Assembly (NCBI GenBank): GCA_904066235.2
Contig: CAJFCV020000002.1
Span: forward strand, 11,780,001 to 11,844,000
Direction of reading: 5' to 3'
DNA: 64,000 nucleotides
Source of the DNA: Bursaphelenchus xylophilus
Lineage: Eukaryota > Nematoda > Chromadorea > Rhabditida > Aphelenchoididae
Positions 10,202 to 20,948 of the stretch are shown here, piece by piece (the stretch's first letter is position 1; the number at the start of each line of letters is the position of its first letter). The notes under the pieces were generated by a model. The model ran no database searches. It was not told where the DNA came from and saw only the letters and a list, made by a program, of their open reading frames with translations. The position numbers were made by a program, and so were the translations under genes.

Positions 10202-12002
10202 ATGCTGCTGAAAACCGCTATTCTTTGTTGTTTTTATTTCGTGCAAGCTTCCGGCTGCCTTGACTTTAAACTACCCGTATTCTTCGGCGATTCTGGCCGC
10301 CTCCGACGCGACTTGCTCATTGACTTGACCACGGACGAAAACTTTGTTCTGGACGCCAAGACTTTCAAGCAACGGTATGGCGACAGAAGGGTCTATGATC
10401 CCAAAGCTTCAGCTACGTTTAAGAACCGCACCAAGAGGTTCTATGACTTCTACCCGGTGTGGTTTATTCAAAACTACTCTTCAGTTCATGGCTATGTCGG
10501 CGAAGATATTGTCAGGATTCTATCGCATCCAGTGAAGGCAAAGTTCGGCGTTGTGACTAGTGTGGAGGGCGAGGGAAGCATCGAAACTTGTGATGGCCGA
10601 GGCGTCGCCGGTCGACTTGGGCTTTCCCGAGGCAATGGAACGACCAATTTGGGATCCGTATTTATGAGAGATCGGTCACAGGCGGTTCTGTGTCTGTCGG
10701 CAATTTCAGAGTAAGTCGGGTGAAGATTTTTCTTACATACTACAGATATCTGTATAGAATCCACGTCTGGGCATTTTCTGGGACTATGATTTGTCCTATG
10801 CTGTTTTTGTTATCACACTGTTTCTGTCTCCATTCGATGAGTATCGGCAGTCTGCCGGGAAAATAACGAGCGGAATGCCACTTCGCCTAACGCGTCGCTG
10901 AAGTGAAAAGCAGTTTGATTTTGCCGCGACACAATTCATTTTTCCGGCGGCGATACTTGACTCATTTAACGAGACACCAGCGTCGCTGAGACAAAAACCC
11001 CCGACGCCAAAAAATAGTTTATATCATCAGTCTGTCGGGAAAATAACGGCGGATCGTCGCGCCTCGGAATCGTCCATCATCGCTTTGCAACGGCAGCAGC
11101 AGCTGGAGATTTGGTTTGATTTTTTTTCCATAACTGTCTGAAAAAATCTAATGATCAGAAACGCGGCATAACGAAATAGTTTTTGGGCTTTTATCAGTCT
11201 GTCGGGAAAATAACGGCGCCTTGAAGTCATCGCTTTGCGACGGCGACCGCAACTGGAGATTTGGTGCGCGATAGCGGCGAGACAAGACATTTTGCTGCGA
11301 CACCTAGCCGTTATTTTCCCGACAGTCCGATTCAATACAAATCCAGCACCATCAAAAAAATGGCACGTGATGACTTCACACATGAAAAATAGATTCTGTA
11401 ATCATCTCTGGACGTTGCGGCACGCTTTTCTTACTCAATGACTAATCTCTTATCATTTTAGAAGAGCAATGATTTATATTGGGGACTTTATCTACGACAA
11501 ACACGACTTTCTCGCCAAAGTCCCAGTGGTCCCTGATCTTGACGTTCTCTGGAAGGTCAAGTTGGAAAAGTTGGAGTTCATAATTGGAGGCGCACGAACA
11601 TATGCATATCTGGAAGCCATCCTCTCCACAACTCTTCCGGGAATCTCACTACCATCGCCCGTATTTAGCGCTACAATTCGGGCTCTCGACGCGAAATATG
11701 ACCACAACAGCGGGAATTATTTTGTGGATTGTGGCAAGGAGTTCTCGCTCTCCTTCGAAGTCCAAAACGACAAGATTATTGAGGTCAAGTTGGAGGATTT
11801 TACGAAAAAAGTCGGAGATCAATGTATATTGTTGTTGAAGAGCCATTACGCAAGCAAATTCGTCGTGCTGGGACAAGTCTATTTCAAGGATCGTGGGTAT
11901 TGCTTGGATTTTAACAAGAATGAGATCCATTTTTATAACCATAAAGAACATTCTGGTGGACTACGGAAAAAAGATTATGGAAAAAGTTTGTTGATAAAAT
12001 AA
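10202..12002 (+). CDS. Inactive pepsin-like protein E
   Basis: Exons 10202-10710 and 11462-12002 join in phase 2 to 349 residues. I chose the ATG at 10202 because it starts the signal peptide MLLKTAILCCFYFVQASGC at the same place as gene F. N-lobe: L-L-I-D-L-T-T-D at the first active site, then GYVGED and AGRLGLSRG. C-lobe: starts MIYIGDFIYD, has A-I-L-S-T-T-L-P-G-I at the second site, then VDCGKEF, DQCILLL and RGYCLDF. The N-lobe end LCLSAIS supplies the partner cysteine. The 751-bp intron is filled by MITE-1 pieces. It is the closest paralogue of gene F, with the same exon 1 length. Confidence 0.9.
10845..11330. mobile_element. Cluster of MITE-1 pieces in intron of gene E
   Basis: Left-end pieces start at about 10845 (CAGTCTGCCGGGAAAAT) and 11027 (CAGTCTGTCGGGAAAAT). 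A complete copy runs from about 11193 to 11330, ending CCCGACAGTCCGAT. These insertions are absent from the shorter gene F intron. Confidence 0.75.
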
Positions 12003-12141
12003 ATGTGTATGTAAGGGAGTTTGATAAATGAATGCTATAGGTTTTCTGCCGCAATGAATGTACCTTCCTTCCAATTGAAGTGTCAGCGACAAAGAATCTG
12101 ACATTGCTCTTGATATTTTTCTTGCTGCAAAAAACTTCACA

Positions 12142-12292
12142 TATCAGTCTGTCGGGAAAATAATATGAACTCTGTCGCATCGAAAATCGCATCGCGGCCG
12201 AGAAAATTAATTGTGTCGCGACGAAATCGAATTGCTTTTCACTTCAGCGAGGCGCAGCAACATTCCGCTCATTATTTTCCCGACAGACTGAT
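12142..12292. mobile_element. MITE-1 copy downstream of gene E
   Basis: The ends are ATCAGTCTGTCGGGAAAAT and TTTTCCCGACAGACTGAT. The same junction ('ttcacatatca') occurs after gene F at 14153. Confidence 0.85.
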
Positions 12293-12367
12293 AGTATTAC
12301 ATTTGCCGTAAAATTCACCAGCTCTATACGATACTAGGGATTTCATTCCACGGCACAGAAAAATTTT

Positions 12368-12613
12368 ATCAGTCTGTCGGGAAAATAATGTGGATTTGTC
12401 GCTGCAAAGTTTCTTTGCCTTGCCGCGGCGCCAAATCCCGAGCCGATGGCGACCACTCGGCTAGTGGTGAACAAAGTGATGATGGGCGACCAAAAGCTCG
12501 ACAAAATCGCATCGCCGCTTTTAATTGTGTCGCGGCAAAGTCGAATTGCTTTTCACTTCAGCGACGCGATCGACGCAGCGACATTCGGCTCATTATTTTC
12601 CCGACAAACTGAT
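12368..12613. mobile_element. MITE-1 copy just upstream of gene F
   Basis: The ends are ATCAGTCTGTCGGGAAAAT and TTTTCCCGACAAACTGATA. At 246 bp this copy is longer inside than most, and it ends about 80 bp before the gene F ATG. Confidence 0.85.
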
Positions 12614-12695
12614 AAGTCGCTTATCAGCGGTTTCGTTGAGCGATTCCTGTTTTTGTTCCTATTCCATTGCTATTATTTTCACGAATTTGAAGAGC

Positions 12696-14043
12696 ATGCT
12701 GCTAAAAGCCTCTATTCTTTGTTGTTTTTTCTTCGTGCTAGCTTCTGGCTGCGTTGATTTCAAACTACCCGTATTCTTCGCCGATTCTGGAGGACTCCAA
12801 CGAGACTTGCTCATTGACATAGCCACTACCGAAAACTTTGTCCTGAACGCCAGGACTTTCAAGCAAAAGTATGGCGACAGAAGGGTCTATGATCCCAAAG
12901 CTTCAAAGACTTTTAAGACCAGCGACAGACGTTTTTATGGTGTCTTCCCTGTGTGGATTACTCAAAATTATTCAACAGTTTATGGCTATATCGGCGAAGA
13001 TATTGTCAGGATTCTGTCGCATCCAGTAGAAGCCAGCTTCGGCGTTGTGACTGTTGTGAAGGGTGAGGACAGCGTCAAAACTTGTGATGGCCAAGGCGCC
13101 GCCGGTCGACTTGGACTCTCAAGAGGCCGTGGAACGACCAATTTGGGATCAGTGTTTATTAAAGATCGGCAACGGGCGATCCTGTGTTTGTCGGCAATTT
13201 CAGGGTAAGTCGGGTTACGAGTTCTTACGTAGAATTCTATACTGGTTCTTTTCTATTTCGGGTTGCCGTACCCTGTATCTATCAGTCTGTCGGAAAAATA
13301 TTGAGCATTCTGTCGTATCGAAAATTGCATCGCCGCCGAGAAAATTAATTTTGTCGCGGCAAAATCAAATTGCTTTTCACTTCAGCCACGCGATCGGAGT
13401 AGCGATATCGTGCTCACTATTTTCCCGACAGACAGCTAATTTACCTTTTATTACCTCTTGAACGTTGCGGCCCGCTATTCTTACCCAATGACTAATCTTT
13501 GACTGTTTTAGAAAAGCAATGATTTATATTGGCGACTTTATCTACGACAAACAAGACCTTCTCGTCAAAGTCCCAGTGTATCCCGATTTTGACGTCCTCT
13601 GGAAAGTCCAGTTGAGAAGTCTTATAGTTGGAGAAAAAACATACGCATCTCCCCTAGCGATTCTCTCCACAACACTTCCGGGGATCTCATTACCAGAGCC
13701 TATGTTTGGCGCAGCAATTCAGGCTCTCGGCGCGGAATACGACAACAACACTAGGAATTATTTTGTGGACTGTGGCAAGAATTTCTCGCTCTTCTTCGAA
13801 GTCCAACAGGGCACGATTATTGAGGTCAAATTGGAAGAGTTTACGAAAAAACTGGAAGATCAATGTATATTGTTGTTGGAGAACCATTACATAATAAGCT
13901 TCGTGGTGCTAGGACAAGCCTATTTCGAGGATCGCGGGTATTGCTTGGATTTTGATAAGAAAGAAGTCCATTTTTATAACCATACAGAACATTCTGGCGG
14001 ACTATGGAAAAAATATAATGGAAAAAATTTGTTCATAAACTAA
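12696..14043 (+). CDS. Inactive pepsin-like protein F
   Basis: Exons 12696-13204 and 13512-14043 join in phase 2 to 346 residues. The signal peptide is MLLKASILCCFFFVLASGC. The first active-site loop reads L-L-I-D-I-A-T-T and the second A-I-L-S-T-T-L-P-G-I. Cysteine pattern: LCLSAIS, VDCGKNF, DQCILLL and RGYCLDF, plus one extra Cys before the AGRLGLSRG motif shared with E (KTCDGQG). Exon 1 is the same length as in gene E and much of the sequence is identical, so the two are recent tandem duplicates. The intron holds one MITE-1 (13280-13435). Confidence 0.9.
13280..13435. mobile_element. MITE-1 copy in intron of gene F
   Basis: The ends are ATCAGTCTGTCGGAAAAAT and TTTTCCCGACAGAC. Confidence 0.75.
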
Positions 14044-14152
14044 ATATAAGAGATTTTCGGTCGCAATGAATTTAACTCCCTTATCAAAGAAATGTTGGCA
14101 ACGGAGAGCCAGACAGTGCTCTTGACATCCTTTTTGCTGTAAAAAACTTCAC

Positions 14153-14262
14153 ATATCAATCTGTCGGTAAAATAATAAGCACTCTGTCGCATCGAAAATC
14201 GCATCGTAACCGAGAAAATGAATTGTGTCGCGACGAAATCGAATTGCTTTCCACGTCAATCC
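14153..14262. mobile_element. MITE-1 left part downstream of gene F
   Basis: It starts ATCAATCTGTCGGTAAAAT in the same flank as the copy after gene E. The right half is missing. Confidence 0.7.
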
Positions 14263-14455
14263 AAAATTACTTCCATTCTCTTCTTGATCATTCATCTTTT
14301 CCAGCGGGCGTGTGCACGTTGAAAGGAGTTGAAACCTTTGACTGGGCCGATTACTTATCATGCAAATTCTACTTTTGCATTTCGTCCGCGTTTTCGATGC
14401 TCCTTCGATCGCCCTACTTCTCTTTTATTTACATATTTTATGTTAGTGAAACAGG

Positions 14456-14740
14456 CCCCAGATTTTGATGAAACTTAGCACAAATTCAGAACAATTTTTT
14501 CAAAGATGCATACGACAATCCTAGCTCGCGCTTTGCAGAAGCAACCGAGATTTTTAGGTTGCAAGTCGGCGAAAAGTTGACACTTTCGGCACGAAAAGTT
14601 TCATACGTATTCCAACCGTAACGGGTAATGTTTCCACAAAAAAATAACTTTTTCGTACGAAACCAACAAAGTTATGGCCAAAAAGTTTTTTCTCTTTGAC
14701 TGCTCTCCGCGCTTAGCGTACTCTCTCTGCGGAATCAACC
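14456..14740. mobile_element. Family IV fragment
   Basis: It contains 'gatgaaacttagcacaaat', 'agctcgcgctttgcagaag', 'gggtaatgtttccaca' and 'ctctccgcgcttagcg', which occur in the same order in the complete copies at 52388 and 61990. The outer ends are missing. Confidence 0.7.
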
Positions 14741-14867
14741 CATCTTGTCTCAAAAACAAGTTTTTGAATTTTTGGTGATTCTCAAAAACAACTTTGCAAA
14801 GTTGCTAGCCGTTTATTTGACTTTAAAACAAATCCAGATTAACCAAATTTTTTGAATACGCTTGGCT

Positions 14868-15964
14868 TTACCATATTCTTTTATTGGCGGAAAGGGCGTT
14901 CAGATCGTCCTCGTCGCGCGCTGTTGCATCAAAGAAGTGAACTTCGTTGGCGTCATAGTCCAAACAAACTCCATTGGAAAAGAAGAATGGAGCTCCAAGT
15001 GCGATGCTCTCCTCAGTCTTCCTTAACTTCAACAGACAGCGATTTTCGCCTAGATTTTTTGTGTAGGCATCGTATCTTATTGGAATGGTAGCGTTGTTCA
15101 CTCCGACGTTAATTGGAATATCTTGACTGCAGGCAGCAACAAATCCTCCAACGGATTCATCGAAATGACCGTCGGTGGCCATAATTACTTTGTCGAAGAG
15201 TCCCGTGGGTAAAGAAATTGCATCGAGAGTGGTGGAAAGAGTGGCTTCAGGGACCTCGGTGATATGGAACTTGCCAACATCGATGCGATTGACATTGAAT
15301 GTCCAGAGTCCTCCGGGATTGGGAGGAGACGGAGCAATTGTTCGTAAAAGGCTTGGGCGGTAGGCAGGACCACCCATGGTGATGACAGGGAAAGTTCCTC
15401 TGAAAGAACAGATTACATATTAAAATGGCGAATGTAAACTTACTCATCCAACAGCAAAACCGCCACGTACAAACACAAAATTCGTTGAAGGCGATCTTCC
15501 CGAGCAAACATAGCATCTCTAATTGCTGCCCCAGGCGCTCTGGAGAACCCAATTCTTCCAGCGTTCGGAAGGGTGTCAAAGACGCTTGGGTCATCATTTC
15601 CAGTGATTCTCTGCGCAACGCCAAAGCTCACATTTACCACACTGCCCAAGGCATATAATTCATCTTGGAAAATGAAGCCAGAAACTTCAGAAGCCCCCGG
15701 ATTATACTCCTCTGAATATTGGTATCTGAATTCTTGCGTAGTGTTGAGCTTAGTGGTAGAGTTGTTCAGATTAAAAGCGTTGTTCTTTCCGTGCGACGAG
15801 AACTTGTCGTAGTCGAGGACAAAAGAATGGGTCGAGGTCAGGTCGACAATCATCTTTCGGAACGTCATATTCTCATCCGAAAAAATGGTGCCGATCCGGA
15901 AATAGTCCACAAACGCATTGCATGTTGAGAGACATAGCAAGAGCACAAGGAACCTCATGATCAA
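14868..15964 (-). CDS. Inactive pepsin-like protein G
   Basis: Exons 15964-15444 and 15399-14868 join in phase 2 to about 350 residues. The intron is only 44 bp, with no transposon, and shows the ancestral gene structure. The signal peptide MIMRFLVLLLCLSTCNA is followed by M-I-V-D-L-T-S-T at the first active site and AGRIGFSR. The second site reads A-T-L-S-T-T-L-D-A-I. Cysteines: ILCLYV, FVAACSQ, NRCLLKL and SNGVCLDYD. The N-lobe has several N-x-S/T sites. A TATAAAA box lies 26-32 bp before the ATG. It lies convergent to gene F. Confidence 0.9.
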
Positions 15965-15989
15965 CTATCAATTTTTTTGTTTCCCTGCC

Positions 15990-15996
15990 TTTTATA
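15990..15996 (-). promoter_or_regulatory. TATA box of gene G
   Basis: TATAAAA on the minus strand, ending 26 bp before the ATG, which implies a leader of only a few bases. Confidence 0.55.
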
Positions 15997-16019
15997 CGGC
16001 GATAAATATGGTGAAAAAA

Positions 16020-17113
16020 CATGATATTTTATGCTTTATCTCTCAGATTCTTATAGTTTACTCATAACTAAATTTTTTATCAGTATGTGAAGATAAATTT
16101 TGCTCAAAATTTACATTACTCATTGAAATACCTATAAAATTAGGAGACTTTGAACACATGATCCGGCAGTCGCACCCATGTTTATTTCGACTTAAAATTG
16201 GAAAGCGAGTTTGAATCGTAGTAATCGCAGCCTTGCCAAAGGACAAACTGAAAACAGGTTGTTCAAAATCGACCGTGTTTTTCAGGTTGTAGAGGAAGGA
16301 ATAGCCAAAACAATTAGAAAAAGGCTATGCAGAAACGACCAATTTTTAGTCGAAAGCTGAAAAAATGTAACAGTGTTTTGCGAACTTTAGCATGAAAAGT
16401 TTCATACGTTTTTTTACCGAAAAGGGTAATCTTTCCACAAAAAAAACAATTTTTTTCCGCACAGAACTGGCAAAAGATGGCCAAAAAGTGGTTTCTCTCT
16501 GACCTCTCTCCGCATTTTTCGTGCTCTCTCGCAGGGACCGTTGAAAATCTCGCCTGCCCCTTGAAAGCGCATGCTGAAATTTTGAGGAATTGATATGTGG
16601 CCTATGTTCAAAGTATGTGCAAAGTTTAAAAAAAATGTGAGCGTCGGATTTGGAGTAATCATCTTTTCTTTTCAATAACATTATGACGTGATTTAATAAA
16701 CCATATCGTACTGATAAGCACACACAGCGCTTGTTGGCTAAACTTTATATTTTACGCACGAGAAAAAGGGTGCAACGGTTTGCTCAATTCACAAATTTCT
16801 TTTCTTGTCTTGTCTTGTAAGGTGTCTTGGAAGTGAATCAACCTTCAATAAATGACCTTATGAATTGTTATCGGACTAACAAACAGGCTATAACACTTGA
16901 CGGTTAAGCTTTATATTCTGTACATTTTTAGCGCAAGAAAAAGGGTGCGACATTTCAGCCTCTGTACTTCCAGGACCGAATTTGCCGTCTGTTTTAAATA
17001 GATTTTAATATTATACTATAAAATAGGACAAACCTGAAAGCAGAAAAACCGTAATGACTAGAAACAAAAAGGTCTTTAAATAGAGGCCGCTAAAATATAA
17101 TGTTTAACAGAAA
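16020..17113. other. Gap between divergent genes G and H with a family IV fragment
   Basis: About 16370-16650 matches family IV ('gggtaatctttccaca', 'tgtgagcgtcgg') in degraded form. The rest holds the divergent upstream regions of G and H. No gene is supported. Confidence 0.5.
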
Positions 17114-18412
17114 ATGGGATCATTTCTGAATTTAATAATTCTCTCTATCTTAGCATGCAGCTGCCATGGTAAACTCCTCAGCTTTTTGATGAACGCTAAG
17201 CTGAGCGATGCCTACGATGGATACCGCCGATTTTTGGTTGACATCTCCACCGGCGACAGCTTTGTCTTGGATGCTAGTGTCTTCAACGAAACTTATAGAG
17301 AATGGAATACCTTTGATCCTGCGACGTCCAGTTCTTTCCAGAATTTAACTGCTGAGTTTTCGCAAACTTATGTTGGTGATTTGAATGTCAACTCATCTTC
17401 GGTTGCCGGATATCTAGCCTATGATTCACTTGAGGTAATTGGAACCGAAATGAATGCAACGTTTGGAATTGTCAAAAGAATTGATGGAAATTCCCCACCA
17501 ACAGTGACGTATCTAGGAGAACAAGTTGCAGGACGGATCGGATTTTCCAGGCTGGGAAATACCACCACAAATATTCATAAGCGTCTGCTAGAGGGACATG
17601 AGAACAAAGCGCTTTGCTTGGCTATGTACGACGAGGGGGAGTAAGTGTCTTAAATAATGTGAGCTCTCATCTATCTATAAAAACCTCTAGTTTTTATGAT
17701 CAAAAAACAAAAAAAAATCAGTCTGTCGGAAAAATAATGAGCACAATGTCACATCGAAAATTGCATCGCCGCCGAAAAAATGAATTGTGCCGCCCGAAAG
17801 TCGAGTTGATTTTCTTCAGCGACGCGATCGGCACAGCGACATTCCGCTCATTGTTTTCCCCACAGACTGAGAACTTTACAACCAAGAGTGTGTTTCAGAA
17901 TCACGAAACCTCAAGTCAGTCTCGGCCGCTTCTCAGGTCCTCAGAAGGCGCTGCGAACCACGGTCAAAGCCCTTCCGAGAGCCGACGGACTTTGGGCGGT
18001 CAACGTGACCAGTGTTAAAATGGATAAATACAGGATCAGCCGCTCCCATGAGATTGTCTTCAGCACGACATTTGACGGCATCGGCTTCAAGTCCGACCAT
18101 TTCAAACGACTTCTTTGGCTGCTGGACGCTGAATACGACCGTCCAAATGGCCGATTTTATACAAGCTGCGGTCAAAACTTGACGATTGAGTTTCTAATCA
18201 ACGAAGCGGCGATTCCGCTCAAATTCAGCGACTACACGGAGAAGATCGCGGAGGACAAATGTGTCATCAAAGTGAGGCATTTGTATGAAGCTACAATTAT
18301 ACTGGGTGCTCCAATCTACCGAAAAAATGGAGTGTGTTTTGACTTTGAGAAGGACGAAGTCAGCTTCTACGACATGCAAGACGATCCTGATTCAGATGTC
18401 GGAATTGTCTAG
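17114..18412 (+). CDS. Inactive pepsin-like protein H
   Basis: Exons 17114-17640 and 17899-18412 join in phase 2 to 346 residues. The signal peptide is MGSFLNLIILSILACSCHG. The first active-site loop is F-L-V-D-I-S-T-G and the N-lobe signature AGRIGFSR. The C-lobe loop is I-V-F-S-T-T-F-D-G-I-G-F-K, the least pepsin-like of the set after the loop. Cysteines: ALCLAM, YTSCGQN, DKCVIKV and NGVCFDF. Several N-linked glycosylation motifs (N-E-T, N-L-T, N-S-S, N-A-T) occur in the N-lobe. The 258-bp intron is mostly one MITE-1. Confidence 0.9.
17718..17871. mobile_element. MITE-1 copy in intron of gene H
   Basis: The ends are ATCAGTCTGTCGGAAAAAT and TTTTCCCCACAGACTGA. Confidence 0.8.
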
Positions 18413-18595
18413 AAACAGTGTTCTGATTTGGAAAATAAAAGCTTGGTGTAAATTTTTACAAATCAATTTCGCCCTTCAAATAATGCTATTTTCCTCTGTA
18501 GTCTTCAGCTTTGATTACTTTTCGTGAGATAGCAAAGATTTCTCTAGCTTTCTCGTCGATTTCCGGTCCCAGTCCTTTTCCGAGGGCGATATTGG

Positions 18596-18853
18596 TTGGG
18601 TTCGAAAATTTTTTATTTTCTCCGGCTTCTCGCTAGTGTGCCTTGTGAGTTGAAAAGGTGCACCTATTGCCTTTTCCGTTCGCTTTCCGATCACATTAAA
18701 GATATGCGCTTCGAAAACCACACCCATCTCAAAACCGAGTTGGCCAACTTTTTCCGATCAAAACCCGCCGAGTTCTGCGAGCACGGAATAATGGTGTTGC
18801 ATGAGCGTTGGCAGTATGTCGCTGAACATGACGGTGCATACTATCCCTATTGA
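18596..18853 (+). pseudogene. Mariner transposase C-terminal remnant
   Basis: The frame ends in a pattern typical of mariner transposases: C-L-F-R-S-L-S-D-H, then RFEN, LANFFRSKPAEFCEHGI and HERWQYVAEHDG, then a stop at 18851-18853. In intact mariners this follows the last catalytic Asp block (SDYHLFRSL-like). Here the D-Y is replaced and nothing of the DDD catalytic core or the DNA-binding domain lies upstream. Only about the last 70 residues remain, so the copy cannot be active. It sits between genes H and I. Confidence 0.75.
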
Positions 18854-18973
18854 TTGTCGCTTACCTTTAGGAAAAAATAAAGTTTTGTTAGAAAAAATCT
18901 GGAAAAACTTTTGAATCAACCATATATATATATTTATTTATATTAGAGGTCAAAAATAAGGTTTACATGAAAC

Positions 18974-19574
18974 TCATTTAGGCAAGAAAAGTGCAAATGT
19001 CAGCAAACAGGTTATCAAGAAACTGCTGCTTGCAATCTTCATGCCGCTGTTCGTGTGAGGAACCTCGTAAAAATGAATTTCATCGGACTCGTAGTTCAGA
19101 CAAATGCCGTTGTTGGTAAAGAACGGCGCTCCAAGCAATAGTCGATTCCATTGACTTACATCAAGCTTTAGCCGACATTTTGTTTCAGTTAGCTTATCTG
19201 TATAAGCTCCAAACTCAATTACAATTTCGGACTTCCCGATCGCTAATTTTATGTCGATATTCAGCGCACAGTCCACAACCCACTCCCGAAGGTCTTGGTC
19301 GTATTTTGGCTTGAGTTTTTTAAGGAGGTGCTCGTACGGGCCACCAGGAAGTCCAATGACATCAACGGTCGTTGCAAGTATAGCACCATAACTGTCGTTG
19401 AAATTAACTCCGTCAATTGACACGCCGTCCACCGGCGCGATCCATAGACCCTCGAACGGAAATTCTGGCTTGATTGCAGGAACTTTGGTTTTGAAGCTGG
19501 TTTTGTTGTAGATGTAGTCGCCGATGCGGACGGTTGTTGAGTTATGCCTAAAATTATTTAATATATATAATAAT

Positions 19575-19634
<60 letters not shown>

Positions 19635-20234
19635 TATAAAGGTCCATAAAGTGCGTGGAGTTTTCAATTCGACCGCCGCAATGTAAGCTGTTTTTCAACG
19701 GCTGCTTCATACTTACGTCTTATTTGCAGTTGCCTCCAAACATACCACAGGCAAATGACTGTCGCGGAGGATGGTATCTCGAACGCTGGTCTTTGGATCT
19801 TTCGTATTTGATAATCCAATTCGTCCAGCAAAGGTTTGGTTCAGAAAGCTCAGGTTCGGCTCACTATTGTCGTAACGCTGAACCACGCCGAAAGTGGTTT
19901 GAAATTCTTTTCCCAAACCCGAAATTCGGTCTTCTCCAAGATATCCGTGAACCATCGACATCGTTTTTGGAAACATATCAATGTAAGCATTAACAAAATA
20001 GGTGGTTTTGTTTTTAAACGTGCTGGAAGCTGCGGGGTTGAAGACATTTTGAGGTCCAAATTTGTTTAGGAATTCAGCAGATTCCAGAACGAATGTTTCA
20101 GGCGTAGACAAGTCAACCAGCATTCTTCGAGGGAGAGTTGCATTGTCGGGAAAAATGAGATCAACACTGAAAGTGCCTGCAAAACCATTACAAGCATGGA
20201 GCGAGAGAAGAATACAGATGCTTTGAAAGAGCAT
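18974..20234 (-). CDS. Inactive pepsin-like protein I with hydrophobic C-terminal tail
   Basis: Exons 20234-19717 and 19547-18974 join in phase 2 to about 363 residues. The signal peptide is MLFQSICILLSLHACNG. The first active-site loop reads M-L-V-D-L-S-T-P and the signature AGRIGLSN. The second loop reads A-I-L-A-T-T-V-D-V-I. Cysteines: VVCLEA, VVDCALN, TKCRLKL and NGICLNYE. Unlike its paralogues it ends with a small-residue stretch followed by a hydrophobic run (FLITCLLTFALFLPK), which could be a GPI-attachment signal or a membrane tail. The 169-bp intron holds a long AT repeat. It lies convergent to gene H. Confidence 0.88.
19557..19640. repeat. (AT)n microsatellite in intron of gene I
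   Basis: About 84 bp of almost pure AT dinucleotides directly downstream of the splice acceptor region. Confidence 0.95.
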
Positions 20235-20568
20235 AGCGAATTTGATTTGCCATTAAATTTGTTACTGATATTTGTATTTGTAGCGGTAAATTAGTGAGTC
20301 ATCCATTCTCCGAACACCGTGTTTTTGCGCTCGAAAAAACTGTTTTGCTAAAACACTGGTTCAATATAAAAAGGTTCTAACCTTTTTCTGTTACAGTAAA
20401 GAATTTAACGATTCATGGTTTTTTTGTCGATGATTCTTCTTTTTCTGATAACCAATACTGCAAAAAGTGACTAACATCTCTAAGGCTACTATTCATAGTC
20501 ATCACCATGCTTGCTTCCACGGCCCACAAAAAAATTGATAGCTGACATACAAAGTTAAGAAAGCCGAT

Positions 20569-20713
20569 ATCAGTCTGTCGGGAAAATAATTAACACATTT
20601 TCGCTGGGTCGATCCCGTCACTGAAGTGAAAAGCAATTCAATTTTGTGCCGACACGATTCATTTTATCGGCGACGATGCGGTCTGTGCCCATTATTTTCC
20701 CGACAGGTTGATA
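20569..20713. mobile_element. MITE-1 copy upstream of gene J
   Basis: The ends are TATCAGTCTGTCGGGAAAAT and TTTTCCCGACAGGTTGATA. Confidence 0.85.
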
Positions 20714-20907
20714 AAGAAAAGTTTCTGCAGTGATTTCTGCTACATTGCGAAAAAAACAAAAGTGCAATTTCCCCTCTGCAATTTTTCCACCGTGCAATGG
20801 CTCCTTTTGGGGTGTCGTTTGTATCCTGATTTTTTTGCAGGGTTAGCCAAAAGGCGTTTTTTCCATGACCGTTGTCCGCGCTCCGCCTACTGCCTCGATC
20901 GCAAAAC

Positions 20908-20914
20908 TATATAA
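20908..20914 (+). promoter_or_regulatory. TATA box of gene J
   Basis: TATATAA (cgcaaaactatataagttg) ends 34 bp before the ATG at 20949. Confidence 0.5.
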
Positions 20915-20948
20915 GTTGTTAAAGAGGAAGATGACAATATAAACGTCT

